From Amycolatopsis saalfeldensis (GTDB lineage Bacteria; Actinomycetota; Actinomycetes; Mycobacteriales; Pseudonocardiaceae), in the NCBI RefSeq assembly GCF_900110575.1, contig NZ_FOEF01000023.1, positions 108,830 to 172,829 on the forward strand: a stretch of 64,000 bases of DNA, read 5' to 3'. Shown here piece after piece: positions 17,071 to 25,500 of the stretch. The notes beneath the pieces are model-generated. The model worked only from the letters and a program-made list of their open reading frames with translations. It was not told the origin of the DNA and ran no database searches. The position numbers and the translations under genes are program-made. How positions within the stretch are numbered: position 1 is the first letter of the stretch; the number at the start of each line of letters is the position of its first letter.

Positions 17071-19584
17071 CTACTTACGCGGCGCAGTCCGCCCCAGCAA
17101 TTGGTCCACGTAATCCGCCAAGTCATACGCCCAGTCCGCCAGCTTGTTCCCCGCGGAAGGCCGGAACCGGACGATCTGCGGATCATGGTCGCTGGCCTGG
17201 TCCGCGAACTCCGCGTTGATGTGAACCACGTCGTAGTCCACCCCTCGCAAAGCGGCCGAAGCCAGGATGTGGTCCAGCACCTGTGACTGGCCCTCGAACA
17301 CGTAGCTGTACCGCTCCGCGGCGGGCAGTGTCGAGATGAGGTCCTTCAGGTACCCACCCGAAGTCAGCTTCGCCAACGCCGGCGAGAACTGGTAATCGTT
17401 CAGGTCGCCGGCCACCACGACGTTGGCGCCGGGGTCCGCGGTCAGGAGCTTGCCGACGAAGGACTGCAGCACCGTCGCCTGCTTCTGGCGCTGGACTTCC
17501 GAGCTGCGCGTCGGCGGCTGGTAACGGCCGTGCGTCGGCTGGTCGCCGCCCTTCGAGTTGAAGTGGTTGGCGATGATGAACACCGTGCGGCCCTGGAAGA
17601 CGAACTCGCCGGCCAGCGGCTTGCGGCTGTCGGTCCAGGCCTCGTTGGTCGGGTCCACGCGGCCCGGGGACTGGGTCAGGTGCGCCTTGCCGTGGTCCTT
17701 CACGACGTCCACCGAGGACAGCGCGCCGCCGCCCGGTCGATCTACAAAGGACACCCGTGCCGGGTTGAACAGGAAGCCCACGCGGATGTTCCCGCCCGGC
17801 TGGCCGCCGTCGGCGTCGTTGACCGGGTCGATCTCGCGCGCCTGGTAGTGCGGGCCGCCCGCCGCGACGATCGCGTCGGTGAACTTCTTGAGCGTCACGT
17901 CGGAGGCGACCACACCGTCGTTCGTCGCGCCGTCGTTGTCCTGGATCTCCTCCAGGTTCACCACGTCCGGCGCCGCCAGGTTGTCGACGATGCCGTGCGC
18001 CAGCTGCGCGAACTTCGTGTCCGGGTCGGACGGCGCGAGGTTCTCCACGTTGTACGTCGCCACCGCGAGCTCACCCGGACGCTGCCGCCGCGTGACCTCC
18101 TTCTGCAGCTTGCTGTCCTTCGCCGCGCCGAGCTGCGAAGCGAACAGCGTGTAGCCGCCGAAGCTGCTGTACTCGACCGGGCCGGAGGTCACGCCGGTGA
18201 GCACGTCGCCGGTGTTGACCTTCGGGAACGGCTGCTGGTCGAACGGGATGATCGACTGGACCTTCAGCACACCGGTGTTGATCTTGTCGTACGACGGGTA
18301 GACCGTGCCGCCGCGCGGCGTCGGGTTCTGCTGCGGCTTCGTGGTCACGTACAGCTCATCGTAGCTGTTGCTCGGGCCGACGACCCGCGCGTCCGAGACG
18401 CTGACGATCTCGCTCTCGTGCGACTCCCAGAAGTCCAGCGAGTACTTGGCCGGCTCCAGCGGCAGCGGCTCGATGTTCCCGCCCGTGTTCGGCGCCAGCA
18501 CGTCCGGCACCTGGTCCGGCGTGATGACGGTCGGGGCGGGCAGCGGGTTCGCGTGCGAGCCGACCGTCCACTGTGCACTGCTCAGCTCGGTCAGCGACTG
18601 GTAGTTCGACGTCGCCGGGGCGTCCGGGTAGAACTCCTTGACCGTGCCGGACGCGGTGATCGCGTCACCGACCGCCACGGCGGGCGTGGTCGAGCCGGTG
18701 AACACGAACAGGCCCTCGCTGGTGCGCGGGTCGCTGTCCGGGTTCGGGTCGGTCATCCAGAAGCCGCGCGACGAACCGAACCCGCGGACCGCCGTGACGA
18801 TGCCCGTGACGTCGCCGACCTTCTTGTCCTTGAACGGCGAGATCCGCGTGAACCCCTGGATGTCGTGGATCTTCGCGTCCACCGGCGGCTGGCCCGGGTC
18901 GCCGCCGCCACCGGCGGTCTCGCCCTTGGAGTTGGTGGCCGTCGCGTCGCCGACGGTGAAGTCGGCGCTGTTGTCGTCGGTGTCGGCGAGCGAGGCGGCG
19001 CGCGACACGGACGTCCCGTTCGCCGGGGCGGCCGTCGGGCTGCCCTCGCGGACGGTCGCGGCGCCGAAGCCCACCAGGTCCTTGACCCGCGGGTCGGCCG
19101 CGCAGTCGGCGGCGGTCTTGCAGGTCAGCGCCGTGGTGCCGTTGACAAGCGCTACGGTGCCCGCGGCCGCGGACATCGCGATCGCGCCGGTCGCGTCCGG
19201 CGTCGGCAACGCCACGGTGCCGCCCGCGCCCTTGCCCTCGGCGACCAGGTAACGCGCGCCGGCGCCGACACTGCCGGCCAGGTTGGTGACCTGCCACGTG
19301 CTGGTCGGCGACGCCGAGCCGGGCAGGTACTGCACGCTGTAGCGGTCGAGCGGGAACGCCGTGCCCCCACGGTTCCCGAGCTCGACGAAGTCGTTGGTGA
19401 GCGTGGTCCCCGAGTTGCCGCCACCGCCGTAGACCTCGGCGATGACCGCGTCCGCGCTGGGCGCGGCGAGCGCGGCCGGGGCGGCGACGCCGCTCAGCAC
19501 AACACCCGTTACTACCGCCACGGACAACGTGGCTCTTCTGACGCCGGTGGTGCTACCCACGGCCGGGCGGCGGGATATGGTCAC
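17071..19584 (-). CDS. secreted ExeM/NucH-type endonuclease with lamin-tail domain
   Basis: This 837-residue extracellular nuclease has a signal peptide ending near APAALAAPS. A lamin-tail (LTD) domain follows (VIAEVYGGGG ... NDFVELGNRG). An OB-like segment covers about residues 240-330 (VGDVTGIVTAV). The C-terminal endonuclease/exonuclease/phosphatase domain has VATYNVENLA, VNLEEIQDND, FIIANHFNSKGGD, VVAGDLNDYQ and SDHDPQIV, so the metal and catalytic residues are intact. The start is placed at the GTG at 19584, because AGAGGGG lies 7 bases upstream; the TTG at 19602 gives only six extra residues. It likely degrades extracellular DNA for nutrient or biofilm use. Confidence 0.9.
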   Translation of the reverse strand: MTISRRPAVGSTTGVRRATLSVAVVTGVVLSGVAAPAALAAPSADAVIAEVYGGGGNSGTTLTNDFVELGNRGGTAFPLDRYSVQYLPGSASPTSTWQVTNLAGSVGAGARYLVAEGKGAGGTVALPTPDATGAIAMSAAAGTVALVNGTTALTCKTAADCAADPRVKDLVGFGAATVREGSPTAAPANGTSVSRAASLADTDDNSADFTVGDATATNSKGETAGGGGDPGQPPVDAKIHDIQGFTRISPFKDKKVGDVTGIVTAVRGFGSSRGFWMTDPNPDSDPRTSEGLFVFTGSTTPAVAVGDAITASGTVKEFYPDAPATSNYQSLTELSSAQWTVGSHANPLPAPTVITPDQVPDVLAPNTGGNIEPLPLEPAKYSLDFWESHESEIVSVSDARVVGPSNSYDELYVTTKPQQNPTPRGGTVYPSYDKINTGVLKVQSIIPFDQQPFPKVNTGDVLTGVTSGPVEYSSFGGYTLFASQLGAAKDSKLQKEVTRRQRPGELAVATYNVENLAPSDPDTKFAQLAHGIVDNLAAPDVVNLEEIQDNDGATNDGVVASDVTLKKFTDAIVAAGGPHYQAREIDPVNDADGGQPGGNIRVGFLFNPARVSFVDRPGGGALSSVDVVKDHGKAHLTQSPGRVDPTNEAWTDSRKPLAGEFVFQGRTVFIIANHFNSKGGDQPTHGRYQPPTRSSEVQRQKQATVLQSFVGKLLTADPGANVVVAGDLNDYQFSPALAKLTSGGYLKDLISTLPAAERYSYVFEGQSQVLDHILASAALRGVDYDVVHINAEFADQASDHDPQIVRFRPSAGNKLADWAYDLADYVDQLLGRTAPRK

Positions 19585-19709
19585 CCTGAGTCCCCTCTGC
19601 AACTGAACGGTCGAGGCATCGTCCCCCGAACAAGCGAAGAGGAGGAAGACGATAAGGCAACAATTCGTGACGAGCGTGAGGGAATTCCTCCTTTGGACGG
19701 GTTGACTCG

Positions 19710-20747
19710 GTGATCACTCTTGTTCTCGGCGGCGACGTCAACCTGCAGGGCCGAACCGAGCCGGCACGGGCGTTCGACGCGCTTTCCCCGCTGCTCAAAG
19801 GGGCCGACCTGCGCTTCGTCAACCTCGAAGGGCCGCTGTCCGGCTCGGCCGCCGGGCACGGCGGCCTGGACATCCCGCACAAGCCGAACTGGCGGCATTC
19901 ACCCCCGGAAATGGCCGTCGCGCTGACCACCGCGGGAATCGACGTCGTTTCGTGCGCCAACAACGTGACTTTCCCACCGTCGGCCGCGCTGGCGAGCCTG
20001 GCCGTGCTCGACCAGGCCGGCATCGCGCACTGCGGCGCGGGCGTCAACCTCACCGGCGCGCACACGCCCGCGATCCTCGAACGGTCCGGCCGCAAGGTCG
20101 CTTTCCTGGCCTACACCTCGCTCTGCTGGCCGGTCGGCCAGGCGGCGAGGGCGGACTCGCCGGGCGTCGCGGTGGCCGGCGCGGTGACCTCGTACCAGCC
20201 GGACGAGCGGGTGCTGGACGTCCCGGGGCGGCCGCCGATCGTCCGCACCGCCCCGGTGCCGGAGCACCTCGAGCGGGTGATCGCCGACGTCCACCGCACC
20301 AAGGCCGCCGCCGACCACGTGGTCGTCTCGATGCACTGGGGCCTGCCCGGCGACGAGCTCACCGAGTACCAGGTCGCGTACGCGCACGCGCTGATCGACG
20401 CGGGCGCCGACCTCGTCGTCGGCCACGGCCCGCACACCGTGCAGGCGGTCGAGGTGTACCGCGGCCGCGGAATCCTTTACAGCCTGGGAAACCTCGTCTT
20501 CGACTGGCCGGCCATGCGCGGGCGGCACCTCGACGGGCTGATGGCGGGCTGCGTGCTCGGCGCCGAGCCGCGGCTGGAGCTGATCCCGGTGCGCCGAGGC
20601 GAGGACAACACGTGCGCGCCGCTGGCCGGCGAGGCGGCGGACGAGGCGCTGCGCCACGTCGTCACGCTGTCGGCCGCCCGGTCGACGCGGATCGCCGTGC
20701 GCGACGGGATCGGCTCCGTGGCAGGGCTGAGCACGCCGAGGCAGTAA
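19710..20747 (+). CDS. CapA-family metallophosphoesterase-like protein
   Basis: This 345-residue protein has the PGA_cap fold, related to poly-gamma-glutamate synthesis protein CapA. The motifs are LVLGGDVNLQG at the start, FVNLEGPLSG, SCANNV, LAYTSLCW, VVSMHWGLPGDELTEYQ, DLVVGHGPHTVQ and GILYSLGNLVFDW. There is no signal peptide or membrane segment, so unlike CapA of Bacillus it is probably cytosolic. The GTG at 19710 is chosen, with GGACGGG upstream. It is divergent from the nuclease. No other capsule genes are nearby, so the substrate is unknown. Confidence 0.88.
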   Translation: MITLVLGGDVNLQGRTEPARAFDALSPLLKGADLRFVNLEGPLSGSAAGHGGLDIPHKPNWRHSPPEMAVALTTAGIDVVSCANNVTFPPSAALASLAVLDQAGIAHCGAGVNLTGAHTPAILERSGRKVAFLAYTSLCWPVGQAARADSPGVAVAGAVTSYQPDERVLDVPGRPPIVRTAPVPEHLERVIADVHRTKAAADHVVVSMHWGLPGDELTEYQVAYAHALIDAGADLVVGHGPHTVQAVEVYRGRGILYSLGNLVFDWPAMRGRHLDGLMAGCVLGAEPRLELIPVRRGEDNTCAPLAGEAADEALRHVVTLSAARSTRIAVRDGIGSVAGLSTPRQ

Positions 20748-21046
20748 GCCCGTTTCGCCGGTTCGTCACCCATCCGGCCCATCTGCCTTAAATGCAGGTC
20801 AAGCTTCGGCGCGGTCGGGTCGCGGCGGAGGTACCTTACTTTCGAGCGGCCGGAAAGTGGCCCAGACCACTCTCGACCGGACCGCCCCGGCGCTCACCGG
20901 CCGCCCGGCACGGGGGGAGGCGACACGATCACATGGGGGTTGATCGTGCTCGGCTTGCGTGTCCGGGCGCCGGCTCGGGAAACGCCGCGGGCGCGGGAAT
21001 TCCGGTCTCACCCCGCGACCGCGGCGCCTGAACTCGCCCCGGGGGC
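20748..21046. other. intergenic stretch downstream of the CapA-like gene
   Basis: I see no supported gene. It ends at a strong hairpin at 21047-21086. A short plus-strand open frame is present but lacks a ribosome binding site and family resemblance. Confidence 0.4.
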
Positions 21047-21086
21047 TCGGCCGTGCCCGGTCCGTCCACTTCGGACCGGCACGGCC
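21047..21086. terminator. long hairpin between convergent genes
   Basis: The arms 21047-21063 and 21071-21086 are complementary apart from one bulged C, with loop TCCACTT. On the plus strand ATTTTCG follows. It lies just past the stop of the minus-strand gene at 21100 and downstream of the CapA-like gene, so it may end transcription from both sides. Confidence 0.65.
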
Positions 21087-21099
21087 GGCATTTTCGTTC

Positions 21100-21546
21100 T
21101 CAGCTCCGGATTTCGTTCGCCGGCCGGTACTTCCCGATGAGCGTGCGCGCACCGGCGATCGCCGCCTTGCCCGCGCCCTTCGCGCTCGCCGCGAGCACCG
21201 TCGTCCAGTCGAAGTAGTCGCGCCACAGCACAATGCGGCCGTCCCGGACCTCGAAAGTGCCGCACACCCAGAACTCCGCCTGCCACGAGCCCTTGCGCAG
21301 CACGTCGGTGCGCTCGGTGAGCACCACGTCGCCATCCGCGGCGATGTGGTGCGTGCGCGCCTCGAACCCCGACCCGAACCGGGCCATCGTGCGCAGCTGC
21401 TTCTCCACGGCCGTCAGCCCGCGCGCGGGCGGCAGCGGCACGTTCTGATACGTGATGTCGACAGCCGCGTAGCTCAGCGCGCGGTCGATGTCGAGTTCTT
21501 CGAGCGCCTGCAGGAAACCGGTGACCACGGCCTTCGGTTCAGTCAT
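21100..21546 (-). CDS. limonene-1,2-epoxide hydrolase-family protein
   Basis: This 148-residue protein has the compact LEH/SnoaL cone fold. The catalytic set of the limonene epoxide hydrolase family can be matched: Tyr and Asn in YQNVPL, Arg-x-Asp in ERTDVL, and a late Asp in RDYFDW. It therefore probably adds water to a small epoxide, or is a close relative such as mycobacterial EphG. The extra 25 C-terminal residues (KAAIAGARTLIGKY) are Lys/Ala rich. It lies 23 bp downstream of the TauD-type dioxygenase on the same strand, so the two may be co-transcribed. Confidence 0.82.
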   Translation of the reverse strand: MTEPKAVVTGFLQALEELDIDRALSYAAVDITYQNVPLPPARGLTAVEKQLRTMARFGSGFEARTHHIAADGDVVLTERTDVLRKGSWQAEFWVCGTFEVRDGRIVLWRDYFDWTTVLAASAKGAGKAAIAGARTLIGKYRPANEIRS

Positions 21547-21569
21547 GGCTCCAGGCTAGGCCGTCGGGC

Positions 21570-22496
21570 TCAGAACGGCTCGTCCCCGACGATCGCGACG
21601 CGCTCGGCCACGCGGGCGTGCGGGTGGTAGTCGTTGACCGCGTAGTGCTGGGTGGCGCGATTGTCCCAGAACGCCACCGAATCCCGTGCCCAGCGGAAGC
21701 GGACCTGGAACTCCGGCGTGTGCGCCTGGAGGAACAGGTACCGCAGCAGCCGGTCGCTGTCCGCGCGGTCCAGGCCCACGATGTGCGTGGTGAAGGACTG
21801 GTTGACGAACAGCGTGCGCCGCCCGGTCTCCGGGTGGGTGCGGACCACGGGGTGCTCGACGGGCGGGAACCGCTCCTGCCACCGGGCCAGCAGGTCGGGG
21901 TCGGTGAAGCGGTCGAAGCCGGGGATGAAGTCGTGCACGGCGGTGAGGCCGTCCACGCGCTCGCGGACGTCGGCCGGCAGGTTGTCGTAGGCCGCGCCCA
22001 TGTCGGCCCACATCGTGTCGCCGCCGACCGGCGGGACCTCGACCAGGCGGAGCACGGAGCCGAGCGCCGGGTTCGGGCGCCAGGTGACGTCGGTGTGCCA
22101 GATGTTCTCGTAGCCCGGCATCCCGGCGCTGCGGGTGAACCGGACGACCTCGTCGGTCTCGCCGCTTTCGATGAACGGGTTGGTCTCCAGCTCGCCCCAG
22201 TTCGCGGCGAACGCGCGCTGCTGCGCGGACGTGATGCGCTGGTCGCGGAAGAACAGCACCTTCCACTCCAGCAGCGCGCGGTTCAGCTCGGCGCGCAGCG
22301 CGGGGGCCAATGACGCTCCGAGGTCGACGCCCGCGATTTCCGCCCCGATCACCCGGCCGAGTGGCCGCAGCCGGAACAGCTCGTACGGCCGTTCCCCGAC
22401 CCCTTCGGGCAGGCGGCGCAGGGTGCGCGGACCCTCGACGATGCCGTCTTCGGGCACCGTGGCGGAGCGGAGGCGGGCGGGAAGGTCGATCGACAC
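21570..22496 (-). CDS. TauD/TfdA-family Fe(II)/2-oxoglutarate dioxygenase
   Basis: This 308-residue enzyme uses Fe(II) and 2-oxoglutarate to hydroxylate a substrate, often taurine or an alkyl sulfate. The iron ligands are visible: His-x-Asp in NIWHTDVTW near residue 125, and the distal His in ATQHYAVNDY near 290. Arg after RVAIVG may bind 2-oxoglutarate. LFFRDQRIT and VGGDTMWADM are family-typical. The GTG at 22496 has GGGAG upstream. No sulfonate transporter genes are adjacent, so the substrate is open. A 37-codon open frame lies just upstream. Confidence 0.9.
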   Translation of the reverse strand: MSIDLPARLRSATVPEDGIVEGPRTLRRLPEGVGERPYELFRLRPLGRVIGAEIAGVDLGASLAPALRAELNRALLEWKVLFFRDQRITSAQQRAFAANWGELETNPFIESGETDEVVRFTRSAGMPGYENIWHTDVTWRPNPALGSVLRLVEVPPVGGDTMWADMGAAYDNLPADVRERVDGLTAVHDFIPGFDRFTDPDLLARWQERFPPVEHPVVRTHPETGRRTLFVNQSFTTHIVGLDRADSDRLLRYLFLQAHTPEFQVRFRWARDSVAFWDNRATQHYAVNDYHPHARVAERVAIVGDEPF

Positions 22497-22546
22497 GTAT
22501 CACTCCCGGTGGTAGGAGAATTCGGCTTGGCTGAGCGGAAATTCAC

Positions 22547-22660
22547 CTACGCGGGCGGGGAGCCGAGGCGGCCGCGGCGCAGCAGCAGCGCCGTCACGCC
22601 CTCGCCGGCCGACCGGGCCGGGGCCCGCCCGGCGAGCGGCAGATCCCGGGTCACTGGCAT
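22547..22660 (-). CDS. possible 37-residue leader peptide upstream of the TauD gene
   Basis: An ATG at 22660 opens a 37-codon frame ending TAG at 22547, 50 bp before the dioxygenase start on the same strand. It is Arg/Leu/Gly rich (GEGVTALLLRRGRLG). The ribosome binding site is weak and no family is recognised. It could be a leader peptide or chance; support is low. Confidence 0.2.
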   Translation of the reverse strand: MPVTRDLPLAGRAPARSAGEGVTALLLRRGRLGSPPA

Positions 22661-22846
22661 GGCCCGATGATCGTCACGCCCCGGTCACGGGGTCAAGCCG
22701 CCTCACGATGTGGAACCGGCCATCGCCTGGCCGGGTGACCACACCGGACGTGATGGGGTTAGATCTCCCCCTACGGGGTGACGGGTGGGGGCCCGCCCCT
22801 CGTGACCGGCCGCTCGTCGGGAGCGGCGCCCAGGGAGGGGAGTCCC
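22661..22846. other. divergent promoter region
   Basis: Together with the preceding leader, this forms a 350-bp gap between the dioxygenase and the ESX-like operon. It holds CCCCGGTCACGGGG (22681-22694), a short inverted repeat. I see no gene on the plus strand. Confidence 0.3.
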
Positions 22847-23146
22847 ATGCCAGGTTCGACGAGCGAACGGCTGAGCTCGGCAGCCGACGCACTGGACAAG
22901 GCCGCGGCCGACGCCGACCAGGCCGCCGGCCGCTTCGCCGAAGCCCGCCTCGAGTCGACGCCCTTCGGGATCTCCGCGCCGGCCCGTGAGCTGGCCGCCC
23001 GCTGGGAAGCCGCCCTCGCCGCCCGCGACGTGGACGCCCGCGTCCTCGGCGACGCGACCTCCGACCTGGCCGGCCTGCTCCGGATGGCCGCGGGCGGCCA
23101 CGCCGACCGCATCCGCCCGATCGTGGCCACGGCCCTGTTCAGCTGA
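22847..23146 (+). CDS. small ESX-like helical protein
   Basis: This 99-residue protein begins MPGSTSERLSSAADALDKAA. It is Ala/Asp/Arg rich and predicted to be a helical hairpin, in the size range of WXG100/ESX substrates. LAARWEAALAARD sits near the middle, where the hairpin turn would be. The ATG at 22847 has GGGAGGGGAG upstream. Two further small genes follow on the same strand and probably form an operon. The type VII link is by resemblance, not proof. Confidence 0.7.
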   Translation: MPGSTSERLSSAADALDKAAADADQAAGRFAEARLESTPFGISAPARELAARWEAALAARDVDARVLGDATSDLAGLLRMAAGGHADRIRPIVATALFS

Positions 23147-23183
23147 GCCTGGTGACCCGAGCCCGTTCCCATGAGGGGTCCTG

Positions 23184-23303
23184 ATGCCGTCGTTCCCGCG
23201 CTCGGCGCCGTTTGTGCCCGCCCCGTCGCACACCTCCGGTGTAGCGGCGCCAAGCAGGCCCTCGGCGGCAGCAGCTCCGGCGCGCCCGGCGGAGGGGGTC
23301 TGA
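23184..23303 (+). CDS. 39-residue Pro/Ala/Ser-rich small gene
   Basis: The ATG at 23184 with GAGGGGTCC upstream opens a 39-codon frame, rich in Pro, Ala and Ser (SAAAAPARPAEGV at the end). Its stop TGA overlaps the next ATG in TGATG, so coupled translation with the following WxG-type gene is likely. The composition resembles the linker or tail of secreted proteins. It may be real, or just an upstream frame. Confidence 0.4.
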   Translation: MPSFPRSAPFVPAPSHTSGVAAPSRPSAAAAPARPAEGV

Positions 23304-23872
23304 TGCCGTTCCTGCATCCGGCGCTGGAACAGGCCGCCGCGGCGTTGGAGCCGTTGCGGTTGGCAGGGGCGCGACTGGGGGCGCCCAACCCCATCGCGGC
23401 GTTGCGGCAGATCGACTGTTCACCGCAGGCCATCCGCGAGTCCGCGCGCAAGCTCTCCAGCGGCCGCGACGTGCTCGTCACCGCGCGGCTGCAGTTCGAG
23501 GGCGGGGCGCACCGCGCGGAACGGCGCTGGGGCGGCGAGCCCGCCGCGCTCTTCCGCAGCCGCGCCGACGAGCTGGACGCGCACTACCGTCAAGCCGCGG
23601 AAGCCGCCGCCCGTACCGCCGCCGTCGGGCTCGACCTCGCCGATCTGCTGGACCGGCTCGCCGTCCAGACCGCCGAGCAGGTCACCTCGATCGCGACGTC
23701 CGCGCGGCCGGCCGCGGAAGCCGTGCTGGCCGGCGACCGTTCGACCGACGTCGTCCACCCCGTGACGTCGGCCTGCCACTCGATCGCGAAGGCCGTCGCG
23801 GCGGGCGTTTCGACGATCGTCGAGACCATTCCCGCTCTGGAACCCTTCAGCACTCCCGTGATCCCGGACTGA
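23303..23872 (+). CDS. WXG-type helical protein
   Basis: This 189-residue helical protein contains RAERRWGGEPAALF, a W-x-G turn as in ESX (WXG100) proteins, flanked by two Ala/Arg-rich helices. A further 90 residues extend past the usual 100-residue unit (VQTAEQVTSIATSARP). The ATG at 23303 overlaps the upstream stop and has GGAGGGGG before it; an in-frame ATG at 23171 lacks one. It is likely a type VII-related protein whose secretion genes are elsewhere. Confidence 0.7.
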   Translation: MPFLHPALEQAAAALEPLRLAGARLGAPNPIAALRQIDCSPQAIRESARKLSSGRDVLVTARLQFEGGAHRAERRWGGEPAALFRSRADELDAHYRQAAEAAARTAAVGLDLADLLDRLAVQTAEQVTSIATSARPAAEAVLAGDRSTDVVHPVTSACHSIAKAVAAGVSTIVETIPALEPFSTPVIPD

Positions 23873-23882
23873 CAAGGTCCAC

Positions 23883-24701
23883 TTAGGACGGATTCTTGAC
23901 CCCGGTGACGAACCCGCCGCTCGCCGGATCCTCGGACGGTCGCCCGTACCCCGCGGCGAGTTCGGCCCGCGAGTACGTCTCGGGCCGCCACCCGTGCTCG
24001 GTCAGCCATTCCGGCGCGGTGCCGCCGAGGCCGCCCTTCCACAGGCTGGTGACGGACGAGCCGTTCGCCACCGCGCGGGCCCGCTGGAGGAGGCCGTCCC
24101 GGTCAGCCTGCGGCCGGTGCTCGAAGGAGATCCGGCTGCCGGGCGCGGACAACGCGGTGACGTCCGTGAGCAAGCGCGCGGCCTCGTCGTAGTCGAGGTA
24201 GACGAGCAACCCCTCGGCGAGCCACGCCGTCGGCCGTCCGGGCGCGAAACCGGCCGCACGCAACGCGGCGGGCCAGTCGTCACGCAGGTCGACCGGGACC
24301 ACCACGCGCTCGCACCGCGGCTCGGCGGACTGCGTGGCCAGCACGGAGTCCTTGAACTCCAGCACGTCCGGCAGGTCCAGCTCGAACAGCCGGGCGCCCT
24401 CGGGCCAGTCCAGCCGGAACGCCCGCGTGTCGAGCCCCGCCGCAAGCAGCACGACCTGGTCCGCGCCGGCGAGGAACTCGTCGAAGAACCGGGTCCGAAC
24501 CGCCACCTGCTCGGCGAACACGCGCCCGAGGCCGTCACCCCGCTCCTCCGCCGAGAACAACGCCTGCCCCGCCCGGAAAAACGCGCCCGCGTACGGATCC
24601 TCGAACAACCGATCGGGCCGTCCGCTCTCCAACGCCCGCAACCCGGCCACCCCGACCGCGGTCCGGCTGACAGGCGGCAGTTCTTCCGGCTTCGTGGTCA
24701 T
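23883..24701 (-). CDS. class I SAM-dependent methyltransferase (TIGR00027 family)
   Basis: This 272-residue O-methyltransferase-like protein belongs to the leucine carboxyl methyltransferase-related family common in actinobacteria. Its features are RLFEDPYAGAFF near residue 32, VRTRFFDEFL, the SAM motif VVLLAAGLDTRAFRLDWP, FELDLPDVLEFK and WLAEGLLVYLD. The ATG at 24701 gives the usual family start; the upstream GTG at 24743 adds 14 residues. It ends 11 bp from the convergent WXG-type gene. The methylated substrate is unknown. Confidence 0.9.
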   Translation of the reverse strand: MTTKPEELPPVSRTAVGVAGLRALESGRPDRLFEDPYAGAFFRAGQALFSAEERGDGLGRVFAEQVAVRTRFFDEFLAGADQVVLLAAGLDTRAFRLDWPEGARLFELDLPDVLEFKDSVLATQSAEPRCERVVVPVDLRDDWPAALRAAGFAPGRPTAWLAEGLLVYLDYDEAARLLTDVTALSAPGSRISFEHRPQADRDGLLQRARAVANGSSVTSLWKGGLGGTAPEWLTEHGWRPETYSRAELAAGYGRPSEDPASGGFVTGVKNPS

Positions 24702-24858
24702 GGCCGCCAGCCTAAAGCCGCGCGAACCCGCGATGGTGACCACGCCGGGGGTCCGAGGGCTCGCCCCCGGGCGGGCCCGGGGTTGCGCCCCGGAAAATGC
24801 AGCGAGGCGCCGCGGTTCGCGTTTTCCGCGAACACACGACGCCTCAGCCGAGCGGTGG

Positions 24859-24946
24859 CGGTGGCGGTGGGATTTGAACCCACGGACGGGGATTAGCCGT
24901 CACACGATTTCGAGTCGTGCTCCTTCGGCCGCTCGGACACGCCACC
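24859..24946 (-). tRNA. tRNA-Ser (anticodon CGA)
   Basis: On the minus strand the acceptor GGTGGCG pairs with CGCCACC, with discriminator G. The anticodon stem CACGA/TCGTG encloses CTCGAAA, giving CGA. The long variable arm and the T-arm GTGGGTTCAAATCCCAC are present. No CCA is encoded. The tadA gene lies 45 bp upstream on the same strand. Confidence 0.96.
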
Positions 24947-24990
24947 GCCGAGAAATATACCGGACCCCCTCCCGACACCCGGAGCGGGGT

Positions 24991-25500
24991 TCAGGAGAGC
25001 TGGGCGCGGCGGGTGGCGAAGTAGTTCTCCAGCAGACCGGCGCACTCCTGCGCCAGGATGCCGCCGTGGACTTCCGGGCGGTGGTTGAGGCGGCGGTCGC
25101 GCACGACGTCCCACAGGGACGACACGGCGCCGGTCTTCGGTTCCCACGCGCCGAACACCAGGCGGGAGATCCGGGCGAGCACCAGCGCGCCCGCGCACAT
25201 CGTGCAGGGCTCCAGCGTGACGGCGAGGGTGCAGCCCTCCAGGCGCCAGCCGTCGCCGTGGACGCGGGCCGCCGCGCGCAGGGCGAGGATCTCCGCGTGA
25301 GCGGTCGGGTCGCCCAGTTCGACGCGGGCGTTGCGGGCCGCCGCGAGGGGGCGGCCGTCAGGGCCGAACACCACGGCGCCGATGGGCACATCGGCGCCAG
25401 GGCCGCGGGCCGCCTCCAGGGCGGCCTGCACGGCTTCGGTGTCGGCCGGGCGTCTCAGAGCTCGTCCAGCAGCTTGGTGAACTCGGGCGCGAACCCGCAT
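24991..25500 (-). CDS. tadA: tRNA-specific adenosine deaminase TadA
   Basis: This enzyme of up to 169 residues converts adenosine-34 to inosine in the wobble position of tRNA-Arg(ACG). The zinc-binding motifs are THAEI (HAE with the catalytic Glu) and EPCTMC (PCxxC), with VPIGAVVFG near the start and LLENYFATRR at the end. The start is uncertain. The ATG at 25500 overlaps the upstream gene by 46 bp, while a GTG at 25431 would give a 146-residue form beginning QAALEAARGPGADVPIG. Neither has a clear ribosome binding site. The upstream gene encodes its usual actinobacterial companion. Confidence 0.92.
   Translation of the reverse strand: MRVRARVHQAAGRALRRPADTEAVQAALEAARGPGADVPIGAVVFGPDGRPLAAARNARVELGDPTAHAEILALRAAARVHGDGWRLEGCTLAVTLEPCTMCAGALVLARISRLVFGAWEPKTGAVSSLWDVVRDRRLNHRPEVHGGILAQECAGLLENYFATRRAQLS

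Noticed and set aside
16629..17219. Overlapping plus and minus frames between the FtsK operon and the nuclease
   Set aside because: No codon bias or ribosome binding site; one runs over the nuclease terminator and coding end.
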